A stretch of 64,000 nt of DNA from an uncultured Alphaproteobacteria bacterium (lineage in GTDB: Bacteria > Pseudomonadota > Alphaproteobacteria > Methylaequorales > Methylaequoraceae), in NCBI GenBank assembly GCA_902524895.1, contig CABZFH010000004.1, positions 1 to 64,000 of the forward strand, read 5' to 3'. Below are positions 27,386-37,376 of the stretch, one piece after another. Position 1 is the first letter of the stretch; the number at the start of each line of letters is the position of its first letter. Below the pieces are notes generated by a model. It was given only the letters and a program-made list of their open reading frames with translations, did not search any database and was not told the origin of the DNA. A program made the translations under genes and the position numbers.

Positions 27386-28401
27386 TTTTTGTTTGTAATA
27401 TTTATAATATGTTCTAATTTTTTTTTTGCAGAAAAATTATCAATATTTTGGGCTGCTAAATCAATACCTTCTTGCCAATTTTTTACTTTTTCAGATATCA
27501 TGAGGCAAGCTGCAGTATTTAACAAAACATTATCTCTTATCGCTCCAGTTTCTCCATCAAATAGTCTATGCATTAAATATGCATTTTCTTCAGGTGAGCC
27601 TCCACTTAGTTCCTCTTGATTACAGACATCAAAATTAAGATCCTGAGGTAAAAGTTTAATTGGATTAAATAACTTTTTATTTTTAACTTTTATAATGGTA
27701 TTTGATGAAGTGGTCGTTAATTCGTCATAACCATTATCATTATGTACAACCCAAGCAGATTTCAACTCGTATTTAGCTAAACATTTAGAATGAGTATATA
27801 AATTACTTTTATCTCCAACTCCTAGTAACTGAAATGACAGTTCAGTAGGGTTTAATAAAGGCCCTAAAAGATTAAATATGGTTTTAAATGGCAAGTTTTG
27901 TCTTATTTCGCTCACATTTTTAAGAGCAGGATGAAAGTTTGGGGCAAATAAGAAACAAATATTACATTGATTATACATATCTAATATTTCTTTTTCTGAA
28001 GTATCAACATTTATTCCTAATGCTAAAAGGATATCTGAGCTCCCGGATTTAGAAGTAATTGATTTATTACCATGTTTGGCAACTTTTAAACCACAAGCTG
28101 AAGATAATATTGCTGTTGCTGTTGAGATGTTAAAACTACCTTTATTATCACCACCAGTACCACATGTATCTATTAAACCTGAAGGTAATTTTATTTTTTT
28201 CGCCTTGTTATTTAAAACCAACAGTGCTCCATAAATTTCATCAAAGTTCTCTACTTTGGAAGCCAATAAAGATAAAATTGACGAGATTTCTATCGAATTT
28301 AATTTTTTCTCTATTATTGCTTCAAATAACTCTTCTGACTCCAAAACCTTTAAGTTTTTTTTTTTGAGTAACTTATGAAATATTTTTTTTAGGTTATTCA
28401 T
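27382..28401 (-). CDS. trpD: Anthranilate phosphoribosyltransferase
   Basis: 339 residues. Joins anthranilate and PRPP. The glycine-rich PRPP loop GTGGDNKGSFNIST (about 81-94) and AKHGNKSITSKSGSSDIL are complete, as is the FAPNFHPALKNV anthranilate region with RQNLPFKTIFNLLGPLLNP. GYDELTTTSSN matches the usual GLDEISTTGP region. It overlaps trpG and trpC by 4 nt each. The length and all substrate-binding motifs are ordinary. Confidence 0.97.
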   Translation of the reverse strand: MNNLKKIFHKLLKKKNLKVLESEELFEAIIEKKLNSIEISSILSLLASKVENFDEIYGALLVLNNKAKKIKLPSGLIDTCGTGGDNKGSFNISTATAILSSACGLKVAKHGNKSITSKSGSSDILLALGINVDTSEKEILDMYNQCNICFLFAPNFHPALKNVSEIRQNLPFKTIFNLLGPLLNPTELSFQLLGVGDKSNLYTHSKCLAKYELKSAWVVHNDNGYDELTTTSSNTIIKVKNKKLFNPIKLLPQDLNFDVCNQEELSGGSPEENAYLMHRLFDGETGAIRDNVLLNTAACLMISEKVKNWQEGIDLAAQNIDNFSAKKKLEHIINITNKK

Positions 28402-28976
28402 TTGTAAATTTCTAAAAAGTTTTTCAAAAGTTTATGTCCATATTCCGTGGCAATACTCTCTGGATGAAATTGAACACCATAAAAAGGAAAACTTTTATGT
28501 TTTATACCCATGATAACTCTATCTTTTGTTTCAGCTATAATAGAGAAATGCTTTGGTAAGCTATTTCTCTCAACTATTAAAGAATGATATCTTGTAGCTT
28601 TAAATGGATTACTTATTTCTTTAAAAAGTTTCGACTTATCATGATTTACAAGACTAACTTTTCCATGTATGGGGTTGCCACTTTCAATTACTCTAGCATC
28701 AAATGCCTCTCCAATTGCCTGATGTCCAAGACATACGCCTAGAACTGGTATGGGACACTTTAATTTAGAATTTTGAATGAGCAAATCAATACATATCCCC
28801 GCATTTCTTGGGGCACTAGGACCTGGTGAAATAACGATATATTTTGGTTCCATATTAAGAATATGATTTGATGTTTTATCGTCATTCCTAAATACTTTTA
28901 CTTTATAATTTAGTTCTTGGAAATAATGAACCAAATTATATGTAAAACTGTCATAATTATCTATTAGCACAATCAA
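28398..28976 (-). CDS. trpG: Anthranilate synthase glutamine amidotransferase component
   Basis: 192 residues, class I glutamine amidotransferase. Supplies ammonia to TrpE. The N-terminal LIDNYDSFTYNLVHYF, nucleophile Cys in PVLGVCLGHQAIGEAF and the His-Glu pair in GVQFHPESIATE are all present. The same fold can serve p-aminobenzoate synthesis (PabA); sharing with a PabB is possible, but the position between trpE and trpD supports the tryptophan role. It is 12 nt after trpE and overlaps trpD by 4 nt. Confidence 0.95.
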   Translation of the reverse strand: MIVLIDNYDSFTYNLVHYFQELNYKVKVFRNDDKTSNHILNMEPKYIVISPGPSAPRNAGICIDLLIQNSKLKCPIPVLGVCLGHQAIGEAFDARVIESGNPIHGKVSLVNHDKSKLFKEISNPFKATRYHSLIVERNSLPKHFSIIAETKDRVIMGIKHKSFPFYGVQFHPESIATEYGHKLLKNFLEIYK

Positions 28977-28988
28977 TAGTCTAAACCA

Positions 28989-30488
28989 TTAAAATTTTTT
29001 GGAGAGTTCTTCTGCTTGAAGCAAGGCCATTGCCTTATTTTCGGTTTCTTTAAACTCATTTTTTGGTTCACTTTCAGCCACAATCCCTGCTCCTGATTGA
29101 ATATAAATATATTTATTCTTAATAATAGCTGTTCTTAAAACTATACAACTATCTAAGTTACCACTCGCAGATAAATAGCCTATAGCACCAGCATATATTT
29201 TTCTTCTGATATTTTCTAGTTCTTCTATTATTTCCATAGCTCTAATCTTTGGTGCACCAGAAACTGTACCTGCTGGAAAACCACCTAATAAAGCATCAAC
29301 GTTATCGGAATCATCTTTTATTCTACCATTTATATTTGAAACTATATGCATAACATGAGAAAAGAATTCAACAATCATATTGTCCGTTACTTCAACAGTG
29401 CCGGCTTTTGTAACTTTACTAATATCATTTCTCCCTAGATCTAAAAGCATTAAGTGTTCTGAAATTTCTTTAGGATCATTCAATAACTCTTTTTTCAGTT
29501 TAAGATCTTCACTCAAATCTTTACCTCTTTTTCTTGTTCCAGCAATAGGCCTAATTGTTACAGTTTTATCATTAAGTCTCACCAGAATTTCAGGACTTGA
29601 GCCAACTACAGAAAAATTATTAAAGTTTATATAAAATAAATAAGGTGAAGGGTTAAGATATCTGAGTGCCCGATAAATAGATATAGAAGATGTTTTAATT
29701 TTTTTTTTAAAACGTCTTGATAGCACAACTTGAAAGATTTCTCCTGAATATATATATTTTTTTGCTTTGTTTACCATTTTCTTAAATTCATTAAATTCGA
29801 TATTTGATTTAACTCCTTTTAAAAGTGACGAACTACTATGATTTTCAAAAAAATTATTTTGAGTTTTAACTTTTACTGGTTTTTGCAATAATTTTACTAC
29901 ATTTTTTATCTGTTTTATTGATTTTTCTAAAACAACTTTAGCTTCAGACGAGTCTGGCCAAATACTTTTAACAATATATAATTTATCACTCACGTTATCA
30001 AAAATTAACATTAATGTTGGCCTTACAAAAATTGAATCAGGAATATTGAGATCGTCTTCATTTTTTAAATTTATATTTTCAAAATTTTGAATCATATCAT
30101 AACCTATATATCCAAATAAACCTGCAGACATTGGAGGAAGATTTTTGGGAATAATAAATTTATTTTTCAAAAAAAATTTTCTTAAGCTTTCTATTGGTGT
30201 TTCATTTTTAATTTTTTGAATGGTTCTTTCTTTTAGATTTCGTACTAAACATTTTTTATCTTTACACTCCCAAATCAAATCAGGCTCTATACCTAAGAAT
30301 GAATATCTACCCTTATTATTCCCTTTTTCAACAGATTCAAATAGGAATGTATATTTGAGATTTTTAAATTTTAATAAAGTTGAAACTGGGGTGTACAAAT
30401 CAGCTGATAGTGTGGTGAACAAAACTTGTGGTTTTCCAGAATCATATTTTCTTTTAAAAATTTTATGATTAAGTGAAAATGCTTCCAT
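28989..30488 (-). CDS. trpE: Anthranilate synthase component I
   Basis: 499 residues. Converts chorismate and ammonia to anthranilate. An N-terminal regulatory domain (about 20-200) precedes the chorismate-binding domain (about 235-490) with the motifs GEIFQVVLSRRF, IRPIAGTRKRG, LLDLGRNDISKV, GGFPAGTVSGAPKIRAMEII and GAGIVAESEPKNEF. A tryptophan feedback site probably lies in the N-terminal part (LLFESVEKG-like region: FLFESVEKGNNKGRYSF). It starts 2 nt after the ppiD stop, so no room exists for a trp leader or attenuator and control must lie further upstream or at the enzyme. Confidence 0.97.
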   Translation of the reverse strand: MEAFSLNHKIFKRKYDSGKPQVLFTTLSADLYTPVSTLLKFKNLKYTFLFESVEKGNNKGRYSFLGIEPDLIWECKDKKCLVRNLKERTIQKIKNETPIESLRKFFLKNKFIIPKNLPPMSAGLFGYIGYDMIQNFENINLKNEDDLNIPDSIFVRPTLMLIFDNVSDKLYIVKSIWPDSSEAKVVLEKSIKQIKNVVKLLQKPVKVKTQNNFFENHSSSSLLKGVKSNIEFNEFKKMVNKAKKYIYSGEIFQVVLSRRFKKKIKTSSISIYRALRYLNPSPYLFYINFNNFSVVGSSPEILVRLNDKTVTIRPIAGTRKRGKDLSEDLKLKKELLNDPKEISEHLMLLDLGRNDISKVTKAGTVEVTDNMIVEFFSHVMHIVSNINGRIKDDSDNVDALLGGFPAGTVSGAPKIRAMEIIEELENIRRKIYAGAIGYLSASGNLDSCIVLRTAIIKNKYIYIQSGAGIVAESEPKNEFKETENKAMALLQAEELSKKF

Positions 30489-30490
30489 TT

Positions 30491-32380
30491 TTAGTTCAGT
30501 GAATCAATGACATCATCATTGATGGAAATTTTATATTTCTGTCTTAAAATCTCTGAAAATTGGGCTAATAAATCTATGCTCATATCATCTTCAACTCTTT
30601 GTGAAAAATCTTTGATATCTTTTTTTTTTTTAATATCGTAGCCATCTTCAATTGAAGCTACCTGCGCAATTAGAATTTCATCTTTTCCTTTGTTATGAAT
30701 TAAAACTTCTTTTATTTTTGATTTAAATATAACACTAATTAATGGTAAAGGAATTTCATTATCATCAGGCTGAATTCTATTAAACGGTGATACACCACGT
30801 AAATCCAGATTAAATTTTTTAGAGACTTGCTCGATTGAAGTTTTATTTATCGCATCTTTAATTTCATCTGCTTTTTTTTCTGCAAGTTCAAATTTTTTAT
30901 TTTTTCCTACGTTAATTTTTAATTGTGTTTTAGCTTCTTCAAAATTCATTTGTCTTGATGGGATAATTTTTGTAACTATGCTTATTGCAAGTCCCTCATC
31001 TTTATCTATATCAATTAAATTGCCCTCTTCATTTTCCTTTTGACTAAATACTGATCTTAAAATTCTTTCATCTTGATAATCATTGTTTATTGATCCATCA
31101 ATATTTTTTCCTTCTTTATCTATAGCAGATGCAGATAACAATTTAATATCTAGTTTTTCTGAAATTTCTTTTAAGGTATCCCCAGAAGAGAGAAAATCTT
31201 CTACCTCGTCTTGCATATCATAAACAGCATCTTTTCCTTTTTCTAATAGTAATTCATTTTTTATTGAATTTTTAACATTTGCAAACGTAAGTTCTTCTCT
31301 TTCATCAATATCTTTTACAAGAACAACATGCCATCCAAATGAGGATTTTATTGGCTTTGATACTTCATTTTTAGCTAATTTAAAAACATCACTAACAATT
31401 TCATCAGGTAACTCATCCTTTGTATTCCACCCTAAATCAATATCCTCTTTTGATTGATTAGTGTATTTTATTGCAATACTTTCGAATGTTACTTTTCCAT
31501 TTAATTCACCAAATATTTTATTTGCTATTTCCTGATTTTCAGCCAAAATTTGCATAATATATCTTCTTTCCGGTTTAACGAGATCGTTTTTTCTTTCCTC
31601 ATAAAGAAGAGATATTTCGTCGTCGGTTACTGTTATAGTTTTAGCATATTTTTTTGCATCTAATAATAAAGTCTCGACTTCTCTGAACTCGCTAGTCATA
31701 TACAAATTTTTATTGTTTTCGAACTCAGCTTTTAATTCATCAATCGAGGGTGGTTGTATTTTAATGTCGTCGGTTATTAAGCTAAAATAATTAACTGATC
31801 TCTCTTCCATGTTATATTTCGCTAAACTTTCTTGAATTATATTTGGCAACTTTAAACTTGATCTTATAGTATCTACCATTTGTTCACGTGCAAGATCTTG
31901 TCTAGTACCTTGAATATAAGAGTCTTCATTATAACCCGACTCTGATATTAATTGTCTAAATATTAATTCACTGAATTGACCAAGATCATCTTTAAATGAA
32001 TCATCTTTAATTATTCTATCTCTAACATTTAAATCACTAACTGACAGACCGAGTTGATTCGCTTCATTATTAAATAAAGCTCTGTTAATAAGAGAACTTA
32101 ATGCTCTATCAACATAACCAAATTGTCTTCCTTTTTCAATATCAAGGGATTGTCCCAAGAGTTTCCTTATTTCTTCAGTTTGTCTGGTGTAAAGAGAAAA
32201 AAATTCTCTTGAAGATACATCAATCTTGCCAACTGTAGCAACAGAACTTTTTTTTGTATTTACTCCTATTAAGTCTTCAGTACCCCACATTGCGAAGCTT
32301 AATATTAAAATTGTTAGCAAGCTACCTAAGACTATTTTAACAAAGGAGTTTTTAGAGTTAATTCTTAATTTTGTTAACAT
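30491..32380 (-). CDS. ppiD: Membrane-anchored periplasmic folding factor, PpiD/SurA-like
   Basis: 629 residues. An N-terminal membrane anchor (about 13-34, FVKIVLGSLLTILILSFAMWG) is followed by a SurA_N-like helical chaperone region (about 40-240), a parvulin domain (about 255-360; LAENQEIANKIFGELNG, then SFGWHVVLVKDIDE) and a C-terminal helical part. PpiD-type proteins help newly exported polypeptides fold next to the Sec translocon. It is the first gene of the operon continuing into trpE and is divergent from tpiA across a 53-nt gap. The ppiD-trpE adjacency is common in alphaproteobacteria. Whether the parvulin domain is an active isomerase cannot be told. Confidence 0.9.
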   Translation of the reverse strand: MLTKLRINSKNSFVKIVLGSLLTILILSFAMWGTEDLIGVNTKKSSVATVGKIDVSSREFFSLYTRQTEEIRKLLGQSLDIEKGRQFGYVDRALSSLINRALFNNEANQLGLSVSDLNVRDRIIKDDSFKDDLGQFSELIFRQLISESGYNEDSYIQGTRQDLAREQMVDTIRSSLKLPNIIQESLAKYNMEERSVNYFSLITDDIKIQPPSIDELKAEFENNKNLYMTSEFREVETLLLDAKKYAKTITVTDDEISLLYEERKNDLVKPERRYIMQILAENQEIANKIFGELNGKVTFESIAIKYTNQSKEDIDLGWNTKDELPDEIVSDVFKLAKNEVSKPIKSSFGWHVVLVKDIDEREELTFANVKNSIKNELLLEKGKDAVYDMQDEVEDFLSSGDTLKEISEKLDIKLLSASAIDKEGKNIDGSINNDYQDERILRSVFSQKENEEGNLIDIDKDEGLAISIVTKIIPSRQMNFEEAKTQLKINVGKNKKFELAEKKADEIKDAINKTSIEQVSKKFNLDLRGVSPFNRIQPDDNEIPLPLISVIFKSKIKEVLIHNKGKDEILIAQVASIEDGYDIKKKKDIKDFSQRVEDDMSIDLLAQFSEILRQKYKISINDDVIDSLN

Positions 32381-32433
32381 TGGTATATTTTTTGTTTATC
32401 TTAATATTATAATTACTTTTTTTAACATTTTTT
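32381..32433. promoter_or_regulatory. Divergent ppiD / tpiA control region
   Basis: This 53-bp gap must hold both promoters. For tpiA a TATAAT is present at 32408-32413 on the plus strand, 20 nt before the ATG, with no good -35 at normal spacing. For ppiD no convincing element stands out in the AT-rich sequence. Confidence 0.3.
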
Positions 32434-33180
32434 ATGAAAAAAGAAACAATTTTTATAGCTAACTGGAAAATGAACTTAAATATTCATACTTCTGAAAAAT
32501 TGATTAGTGTTTCAAGAGAAATTATTCATGAAAATAAAAAAAATATAAAAATAATATTTTGTCCACAATTTTTACTCATTCCAAACCTAAGTAGATTTTT
32601 TGTCAGAAATTCAAATTTTTACTTGGGAGCACAGGATTGTCATTACAATGTAAATGGTGCATTTACAGGAGACTCTAGCATTGATTTACTAAAAAAATTT
32701 AACTGTAAATATATAATTTCTGGACATTCTGAAAGAAGAACTGTTTATAAAGAGTTAAGTGATGATGTATGTAAAAAAATAAACCTAATAAATGAATTTT
32801 CACTTCTTCCAGTTTTATGTATAGGTGAGTCTATTGAAGATAGAAAAAATAAAAATTATTTAAATTTTCTTTCGAAACAAATACTTGATTCTATTCCTGA
32901 AAATACAAAACAACTGCTAATAGCGTACGAGCCTATTTGGTCGATAGGTACAGGAATAATACCAAGTGTTGAAGAAATAGAAGAAATCTCAGATTTTATA
33001 AAATTTTGTGTCAATAAAAACTTTCCTGATATTCAAGATTTGAAAATTTTATATGGCGGATCAGTCAATTCAAGTAACTTTGAGAAAATTATTACAATTT
33101 CTAACATCAATGGTTGTTTGGTTGGTGGGTCTAGTATTAATGAAGAAGAATATGTTAAAATGCTAAAAAAACTAATTTAG
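32434..33180 (+). CDS. tpiA: Triosephosphate isomerase
   Basis: 248 residues, TIM barrel. Interconverts dihydroxyacetone phosphate and glyceraldehyde 3-phosphate. The active-site residues are visible: Asn/Lys in IANWKMNLN (near residue 10), His in IISGHSERR, Glu in LLIAYEPIWSIGTG, and the phosphate loop GGSVNSSNF with LVGGSSI. Together with eno downstream it gives this block two glycolytic enzymes. It is divergent from ppiD, and secG follows after 49 nt. Confidence 0.97.
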   Translation: MKKETIFIANWKMNLNIHTSEKLISVSREIIHENKKNIKIIFCPQFLLIPNLSRFFVRNSNFYLGAQDCHYNVNGAFTGDSSIDLLKKFNCKYIISGHSERRTVYKELSDDVCKKINLINEFSLLPVLCIGESIEDRKNKNYLNFLSKQILDSIPENTKQLLIAYEPIWSIGTGIIPSVEEIEEISDFIKFCVNKNFPDIQDLKILYGGSVNSSNFEKIITISNINGCLVGGSSINEEEYVKMLKKLI

Positions 33181-33229
33181 ATTGAAATTTTCAGATTTTA
33201 TTAATAATCTAAACTAAATTTAATTTATT

Positions 33230-33583
33230 ATGTTAGCAATTGTTTTATCTTTTCATTTAGTTATATGCGTATTTCTAGTTTTTGTAGTTTTATTGCAAAG
33301 ATCTGAGGGAGGTGGCTTAGGTATTGGTCAATCAGGTGGCATTGGTGACTTTATGAGTAGCAGAGGTACAGCAAACTTTTTAAGTAAAACAACAAAAGCT
33401 CTAGCCATTTGTTTCTTTTTAAGCAGTCTCGGTCTTGCAATACTTGCCAACAAAACTTATAACAAAGAGTCTATAATTGATTCCTCAGAAGATACTATAA
33501 TTGACAGATTAGATATAATCCCAGAAGAATTTGATGTTGAATCTAGTGATTCTGATGAAGAAGTAAATGTTCCAGTTGAATAG
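33230..33583 (+). CDS. secG: Protein translocase subunit SecG
   Basis: 117 residues. Small SecYEG accessory subunit with two membrane helices (about 2-20 and 54-74) joined by the conserved cytoplasmic loop VLLQRSEGGGLGIGQSGG and FMSSRGTANFLSKTT. The C-terminal tail is acidic (SDSDEEVNV), differing from the Pro/Ala-rich tails of GC-rich relatives. The tpiA-secG-pyrG order is conserved in alphaproteobacteria. A GAGG-type ribosome site is not evident upstream of the ATG. Confidence 0.93.
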   Translation: MLAIVLSFHLVICVFLVFVVLLQRSEGGGLGIGQSGGIGDFMSSRGTANFLSKTTKALAICFFLSSLGLAILANKTYNKESIIDSSEDTIIDRLDIIPEEFDVESSDSDEEVNVPVE

Positions 33584-33621
33584 TAATAGCATAGGCTTGT
33601 TAAGAGAAACTTTTTTAATTA

Positions 33622-35250
33622 ATGACTAAATTCATCTTTATAACAGGGGGAGTTGTTTCTTCTTTAGGTAAAGGAATTGCGTCATCTTCGATCGCATGTC
33701 TTCTTCAAGAAAGTAATTTTAAAGTTAGAATAAGAAAACTAGATCCATACTTAAATATTGATCCAGGAACAATGAGTCCTTCTCAACATGGTGAGGTATT
33801 TGTTACAGATGATGGAGCTGAAACAGATATGGATCTTGGTCATTATGAGAGATTTACAGGTATAATATCAAAAAAAAGTGATAACATTACAACTGGAAAA
33901 ATATATTCCGAGGTTTTGAAGAAAGAAAGAAGAGGAATTTACTTAGGCTCAACAGTTCAAGTAATACCTCATGTAACTGACGAAATAAAACATTTTATAA
34001 AAGCGGATTTAAATAAAGAAGACTTTGTTATTTGTGAAATTGGAGGGACAGTAGGTGACATAGAAAGTCTTCCTTTTTTAGAAGCAATTAGACAACTAAG
34101 AAATGAATTAGATCGAGAAAATACTTGCTTCATACATTTAACTTTGATTCCTTTTATTAATGCTTCAAATGAATTTAAAACAAAACCTACGCAACACTCA
34201 GTTAAGGAATTATTAAGCGTAGGAATACAACCAGATATTTTGTTATGTAGAACCCCAAAATCTATTAGCAAGCAATCAAAACAAAAAATTTCACTATTTT
34301 GTAATATTCCATTCGAGTCGGTAATTATGGCAGTAGATGTTAATTCAATTTATCAAGTTCCTGAATCATTACATAAAGAACAAATTGAAAAGAGAATTTT
34401 TTCGCATTTTAAAATTAAACCGAAACAAAAAATAGATTTAAAATCCTGGAAAAAATTTAATAAAAAAATAAATAAAGCAAAAGGTGAGATAGAAATTGCT
34501 TTGGTTGGAAAATACCAAAATTCCTCTGAATCTTATAAATCCCTCAATGAAGCCTTATTCCATAGTGGAGTGTTTAATGATGTAAAAATAAATTTGAAGT
34601 GGATTGATTCAACATCGTTAAAAAATTCTAGTTACTGTAAAGACTTATTATCGTTAGCTGATGCTATTTTGGTTCCAGGCGGATTTGGAAAAAGAGGTGT
34701 TGAAGGAAAAATAAATGCAATTAAATTTGCAAAAGTTAATAACAAACCATTTTTAGGTATTTGCTTCGGAATGCAATTAGCTGTTATTGAGGCAATGAGA
34801 TGTATAAAAGGATATGAAGACGCTTCATCAAGTGAATTCGGAAAGTGTAAAACACCAGTTATTGCGTTAATTAATGAATGGCAGAAAAATACAAAAATCC
34901 ATAAAGTGGATAAAAAAAATTTAGGCGGGAGCATGAGGTTAGGCTCTTATAATTCAATTTTAAAAAAAAATACAAAAATTTTTAAGATTTATAACAAGGT
35001 TAATATTACTGAAAGACATAGACATAGATATGAAGTTAATAAAAATTATATTTCGATACTAGAAGAAAATGGAACTATTTTTTCTGGCATGTCTCCTGAT
35101 AAAAAATTAGCCGAAGTCCTAGAAAGATCTGACCATCCGTGGTTTGTTGGGGTTCAATATCATCCTGAATTAAAATCCACACCTTTCAAACCTCATCCAA
35201 TTTTTAATTCATTTATAAAATCAACGTATTTTTTGAAGAAGGAACTATAG
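33622..35250 (+). CDS. pyrG: CTP synthase
   Basis: 542 residues. Makes CTP from UTP, ATP and glutamine. The N-terminal synthetase domain (1-270) has FITGGVVSSLGKGI with the P-loop, DPYLNIDPGTMSP and CEIGGTVGDIES; the C-terminal glutamine amidotransferase domain (about 290-540) has the nucleophile in FLGICFGMQLAV and the His-Glu pair in GVQYHPELKS. In pyrimidine supply it acts downstream of pyrH in this window. Its TAG abuts the kdsA ATG with no spacer. Confidence 0.98.
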   Translation: MTKFIFITGGVVSSLGKGIASSSIACLLQESNFKVRIRKLDPYLNIDPGTMSPSQHGEVFVTDDGAETDMDLGHYERFTGIISKKSDNITTGKIYSEVLKKERRGIYLGSTVQVIPHVTDEIKHFIKADLNKEDFVICEIGGTVGDIESLPFLEAIRQLRNELDRENTCFIHLTLIPFINASNEFKTKPTQHSVKELLSVGIQPDILLCRTPKSISKQSKQKISLFCNIPFESVIMAVDVNSIYQVPESLHKEQIEKRIFSHFKIKPKQKIDLKSWKKFNKKINKAKGEIEIALVGKYQNSSESYKSLNEALFHSGVFNDVKINLKWIDSTSLKNSSYCKDLLSLADAILVPGGFGKRGVEGKINAIKFAKVNNKPFLGICFGMQLAVIEAMRCIKGYEDASSSEFGKCKTPVIALINEWQKNTKIHKVDKKNLGGSMRLGSYNSILKKNTKIFKIYNKVNITERHRHRYEVNKNYISILEENGTIFSGMSPDKKLAEVLERSDHPWFVGVQYHPELKSTPFKPHPIFNSFIKSTYFLKKEL

Positions 35251-36090
35251 ATGCCTAATAATCATAATGTAAATGTTGGTAAAATTTGTTTTTCGAATGA
35301 CTCAGAAATCAAATTGATTTTGGGTCCTTGTCAAATAGAAAGTAGAATACATGCACTTGAAACCTGCGCAGAAATTAATGAAATCTGCTCTAAATTGAAA
35401 CTAAAATTTGTCTATAAAAGTTCATTTGATAAAGCAAATAGATCCTCTCACAGTTCATCAAGAGGTGTTGGATTGAAAAAAGGAATAGAAATATTAAATG
35501 AAGTAAAAGACAAATTTAAATGTCCGATATTAACAGATGTACATGAAGTTGATCAATGTAAAATGGTTTCTAAAGTTGTTGATGTGATCCAAATACCAGC
35601 TTTTTTGTGCAGGCAGACAGATCTTATTTTAGCTGCTGGAAAAACAAATTGTGTAGTTAATGTTAAAAAAGGTCAATTTCTAGCTCCTTGGGATATGAAA
35701 AATATAATTGAAAAGCTTAGATCTACCGGAAATGAAAAGATAATGTTAACTGAGAGGGGTACAATGTTTGGTTATAATAATCTAGTAACAGACATTCGTT
35801 CATTAGTAATAATGAAAACTTTTAATTATCCAGTAATTTTTGATGCAACTCACAGTGTACAATTACCTGGAAGTAGTGGAAAAACATCAGGTGGTCAAAG
35901 AGAATTTGTTGAGAACCTAGCTAAGGCAGCAGTCACCACCAAGATTTCTTCTATATTTATTGAAACACATCAAAATCCCTCAATTGCTCCTTCTGATGGA
36001 CAAACTATGATATCTTTAAAAGATCTTCCTAAAATCTTACATTGTATAAAATTATATGATAGTTTAGCTAAGTCCGAATATTTAAATTGA
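35251..36090 (+). CDS. kdsA: 3-deoxy-D-manno-octulosonate 8-phosphate synthase
   Basis: 279 residues, TIM barrel. Condenses phosphoenolpyruvate with arabinose 5-phosphate for the Kdo sugar of LPS. Motifs: LILGPCQIES, YKSSFDKANRSS, LTDVHEVDQC, IPAFLCRQTDL, VNVKKGQFLAPWDMKN, TERGTMFGYNNLVTDIRS and IFDATHSVQLPG. Cys in LGPCQIES and the His/Asp residues fit the metal-dependent type, but the class is not certain by eye. It lies between pyrG and eno and ends 5 nt before the preferred eno ATG. It complements the lpx cluster. Confidence 0.95.
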   Translation: MPNNHNVNVGKICFSNDSEIKLILGPCQIESRIHALETCAEINEICSKLKLKFVYKSSFDKANRSSHSSSRGVGLKKGIEILNEVKDKFKCPILTDVHEVDQCKMVSKVVDVIQIPAFLCRQTDLILAAGKTNCVVNVKKGQFLAPWDMKNIIEKLRSTGNEKIMLTERGTMFGYNNLVTDIRSLVIMKTFNYPVIFDATHSVQLPGSSGKTSGGQREFVENLAKAAVTTKISSIFIETHQNPSIAPSDGQTMISLKDLPKILHCIKLYDSLAKSEYLN

Positions 36091-36095
36091 TTAAA

Positions 36096-37376
36096 ATGAC
36101 TCATATCATTTCTATAAAAGCAAGAGAAATAATTGATAGTAGAGGTATGCCAACGATTGAGGTGGATACCGAACTTTCTGGTGGTTTTAAAGGAAGAGCC
36201 TCTGTTCCTTCTGGTGCATCAACAGGTTCATTTGAAGCACACGAATTGAGAGATAATGATAGTGAAAGATTTTTTGGCAAAGGAGTGAATAATGCTGTTG
36301 ATTTAATAAATACGGAAATAAGGCAGACAATTTTGGGATTTAACTCGACAAATCAACAGCTAATAGACAGAACATTAATAGATCTTGATGGAACTAAAAA
36401 TAAATCAAGGTTGGGAGCTAATGCAACTTTAGGTACTTCTTTGTCAGTTGCAAGGGCTGCAGCCGCAGCATGTGGTCTTCCACTTTATAAGTATTTGGGC
36501 GGTATTGATAATGTTCTTCCAACCCCAATGATGAATATAATAAATGGAGGTTGTCATTCTAATAATAAACTAGATTTTCAGGAGTTTATGATTATACCTC
36601 ACAATTTTAAAAATTTTAAATCTGCACTAAGAGCTGGAGTGGAAATTTTTCATATTCTTAAAAAAAACTTAAATAAGAATAATTTATCAATTTCTGTTGG
36701 AGACGAAGGCGGATTTTCTCCGGAAATATCAAATAACAGAGAATGCCTTGACTTGATTGTAAAATCTATTGATCAATCAAGTTATAAAATTGGTGAAGAT
36801 ATCTTCATAGGTTTAGATGTAGCTTCCACAGAATTTTTCAAAAATAAAAAGTATTATTTAAATGGAGAGAATTTGACTCTTAAGCCGGAAGAATTAATAA
36901 AATATTATGAAAATTTATTAAAAGATTACCCAATAATATCGATTGAAGATCCTTTGTCAGAGGATGAATGGGATTCATGGAAAGATTTAACGCAAATACT
37001 GGGAAAAAAATGCCAATTAATTGGTGATGATTTATTTGTTACAAATCCTCAAAGATTTAAAGATGGGATAAAAAAAAAGTGTGGTAATACAATTTTAATT
37101 AAGTTAAATCAAATTGGAACATTAACTGAGACCATAGAAACGATAAAAATAGCAAAGGAAAATAATTACAATACTGTGATATCTCATCGGTCTGGAGAAA
37201 CAGAAGATACTTTTATTTCTGATTTATCAGTTGCACTTTCAGCCGGTCAAATAAAAACTGGATCTTTATCTAGAAGTGAGAGAGTAGCAAAATATAACCA
37301 ACTATTGAGAATCGAAGAAGAAAATGGTCAATCGATTTCTTATGCAGCAAGAATGCCATTTAGGAAATTCATGTGA
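36096..37376 (+). CDS. eno: Enolase
   Basis: 426 residues from ATG 36096. Interconverts 2-phosphoglycerate and phosphoenolpyruvate. Conserved: AREIIDSRGMPTIEVD, SVPSGASTGSFEAHELRD, LGANATLGTSLSVARAAA, the active-site GDEGGFSPEI, metal ligands in GLDVASTEF, SIEDPLSEDEW and GDDLFVTNP, catalytic lysine in ILIKLNQIGT and SHRSGETEDTFI. A TTG at 36087 is in frame but overlaps the kdsA stop and would add three residues not typical of the family, so the ATG is used. Confidence 0.97.
   Translation: MTHIISIKAREIIDSRGMPTIEVDTELSGGFKGRASVPSGASTGSFEAHELRDNDSERFFGKGVNNAVDLINTEIRQTILGFNSTNQQLIDRTLIDLDGTKNKSRLGANATLGTSLSVARAAAAACGLPLYKYLGGIDNVLPTPMMNIINGGCHSNNKLDFQEFMIIPHNFKNFKSALRAGVEIFHILKKNLNKNNLSISVGDEGGFSPEISNNRECLDLIVKSIDQSSYKIGEDIFIGLDVASTEFFKNKKYYLNGENLTLKPEELIKYYENLLKDYPIISIEDPLSEDEWDSWKDLTQILGKKCQLIGDDLFVTNPQRFKDGIKKKCGNTILIKLNQIGTLTETIETIKIAKENNYNTVISHRSGETEDTFISDLSVALSAGQIKTGSLSRSERVAKYNQLLRIEEENGQSISYAARMPFRKFM

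Noticed and set aside
30480-30500. trp attenuator or leader peptide before trpE
   Set aside because: trpE begins 2 nt after the ppiD stop, leaving no space for a leader.
33181-33229. AGATT...AATCT hairpin between tpiA and secG as a terminator
   Set aside because: The stem has only 5 bp, is AT-rich and is not followed by a T tract; the gap is short and inside a conserved operon order.
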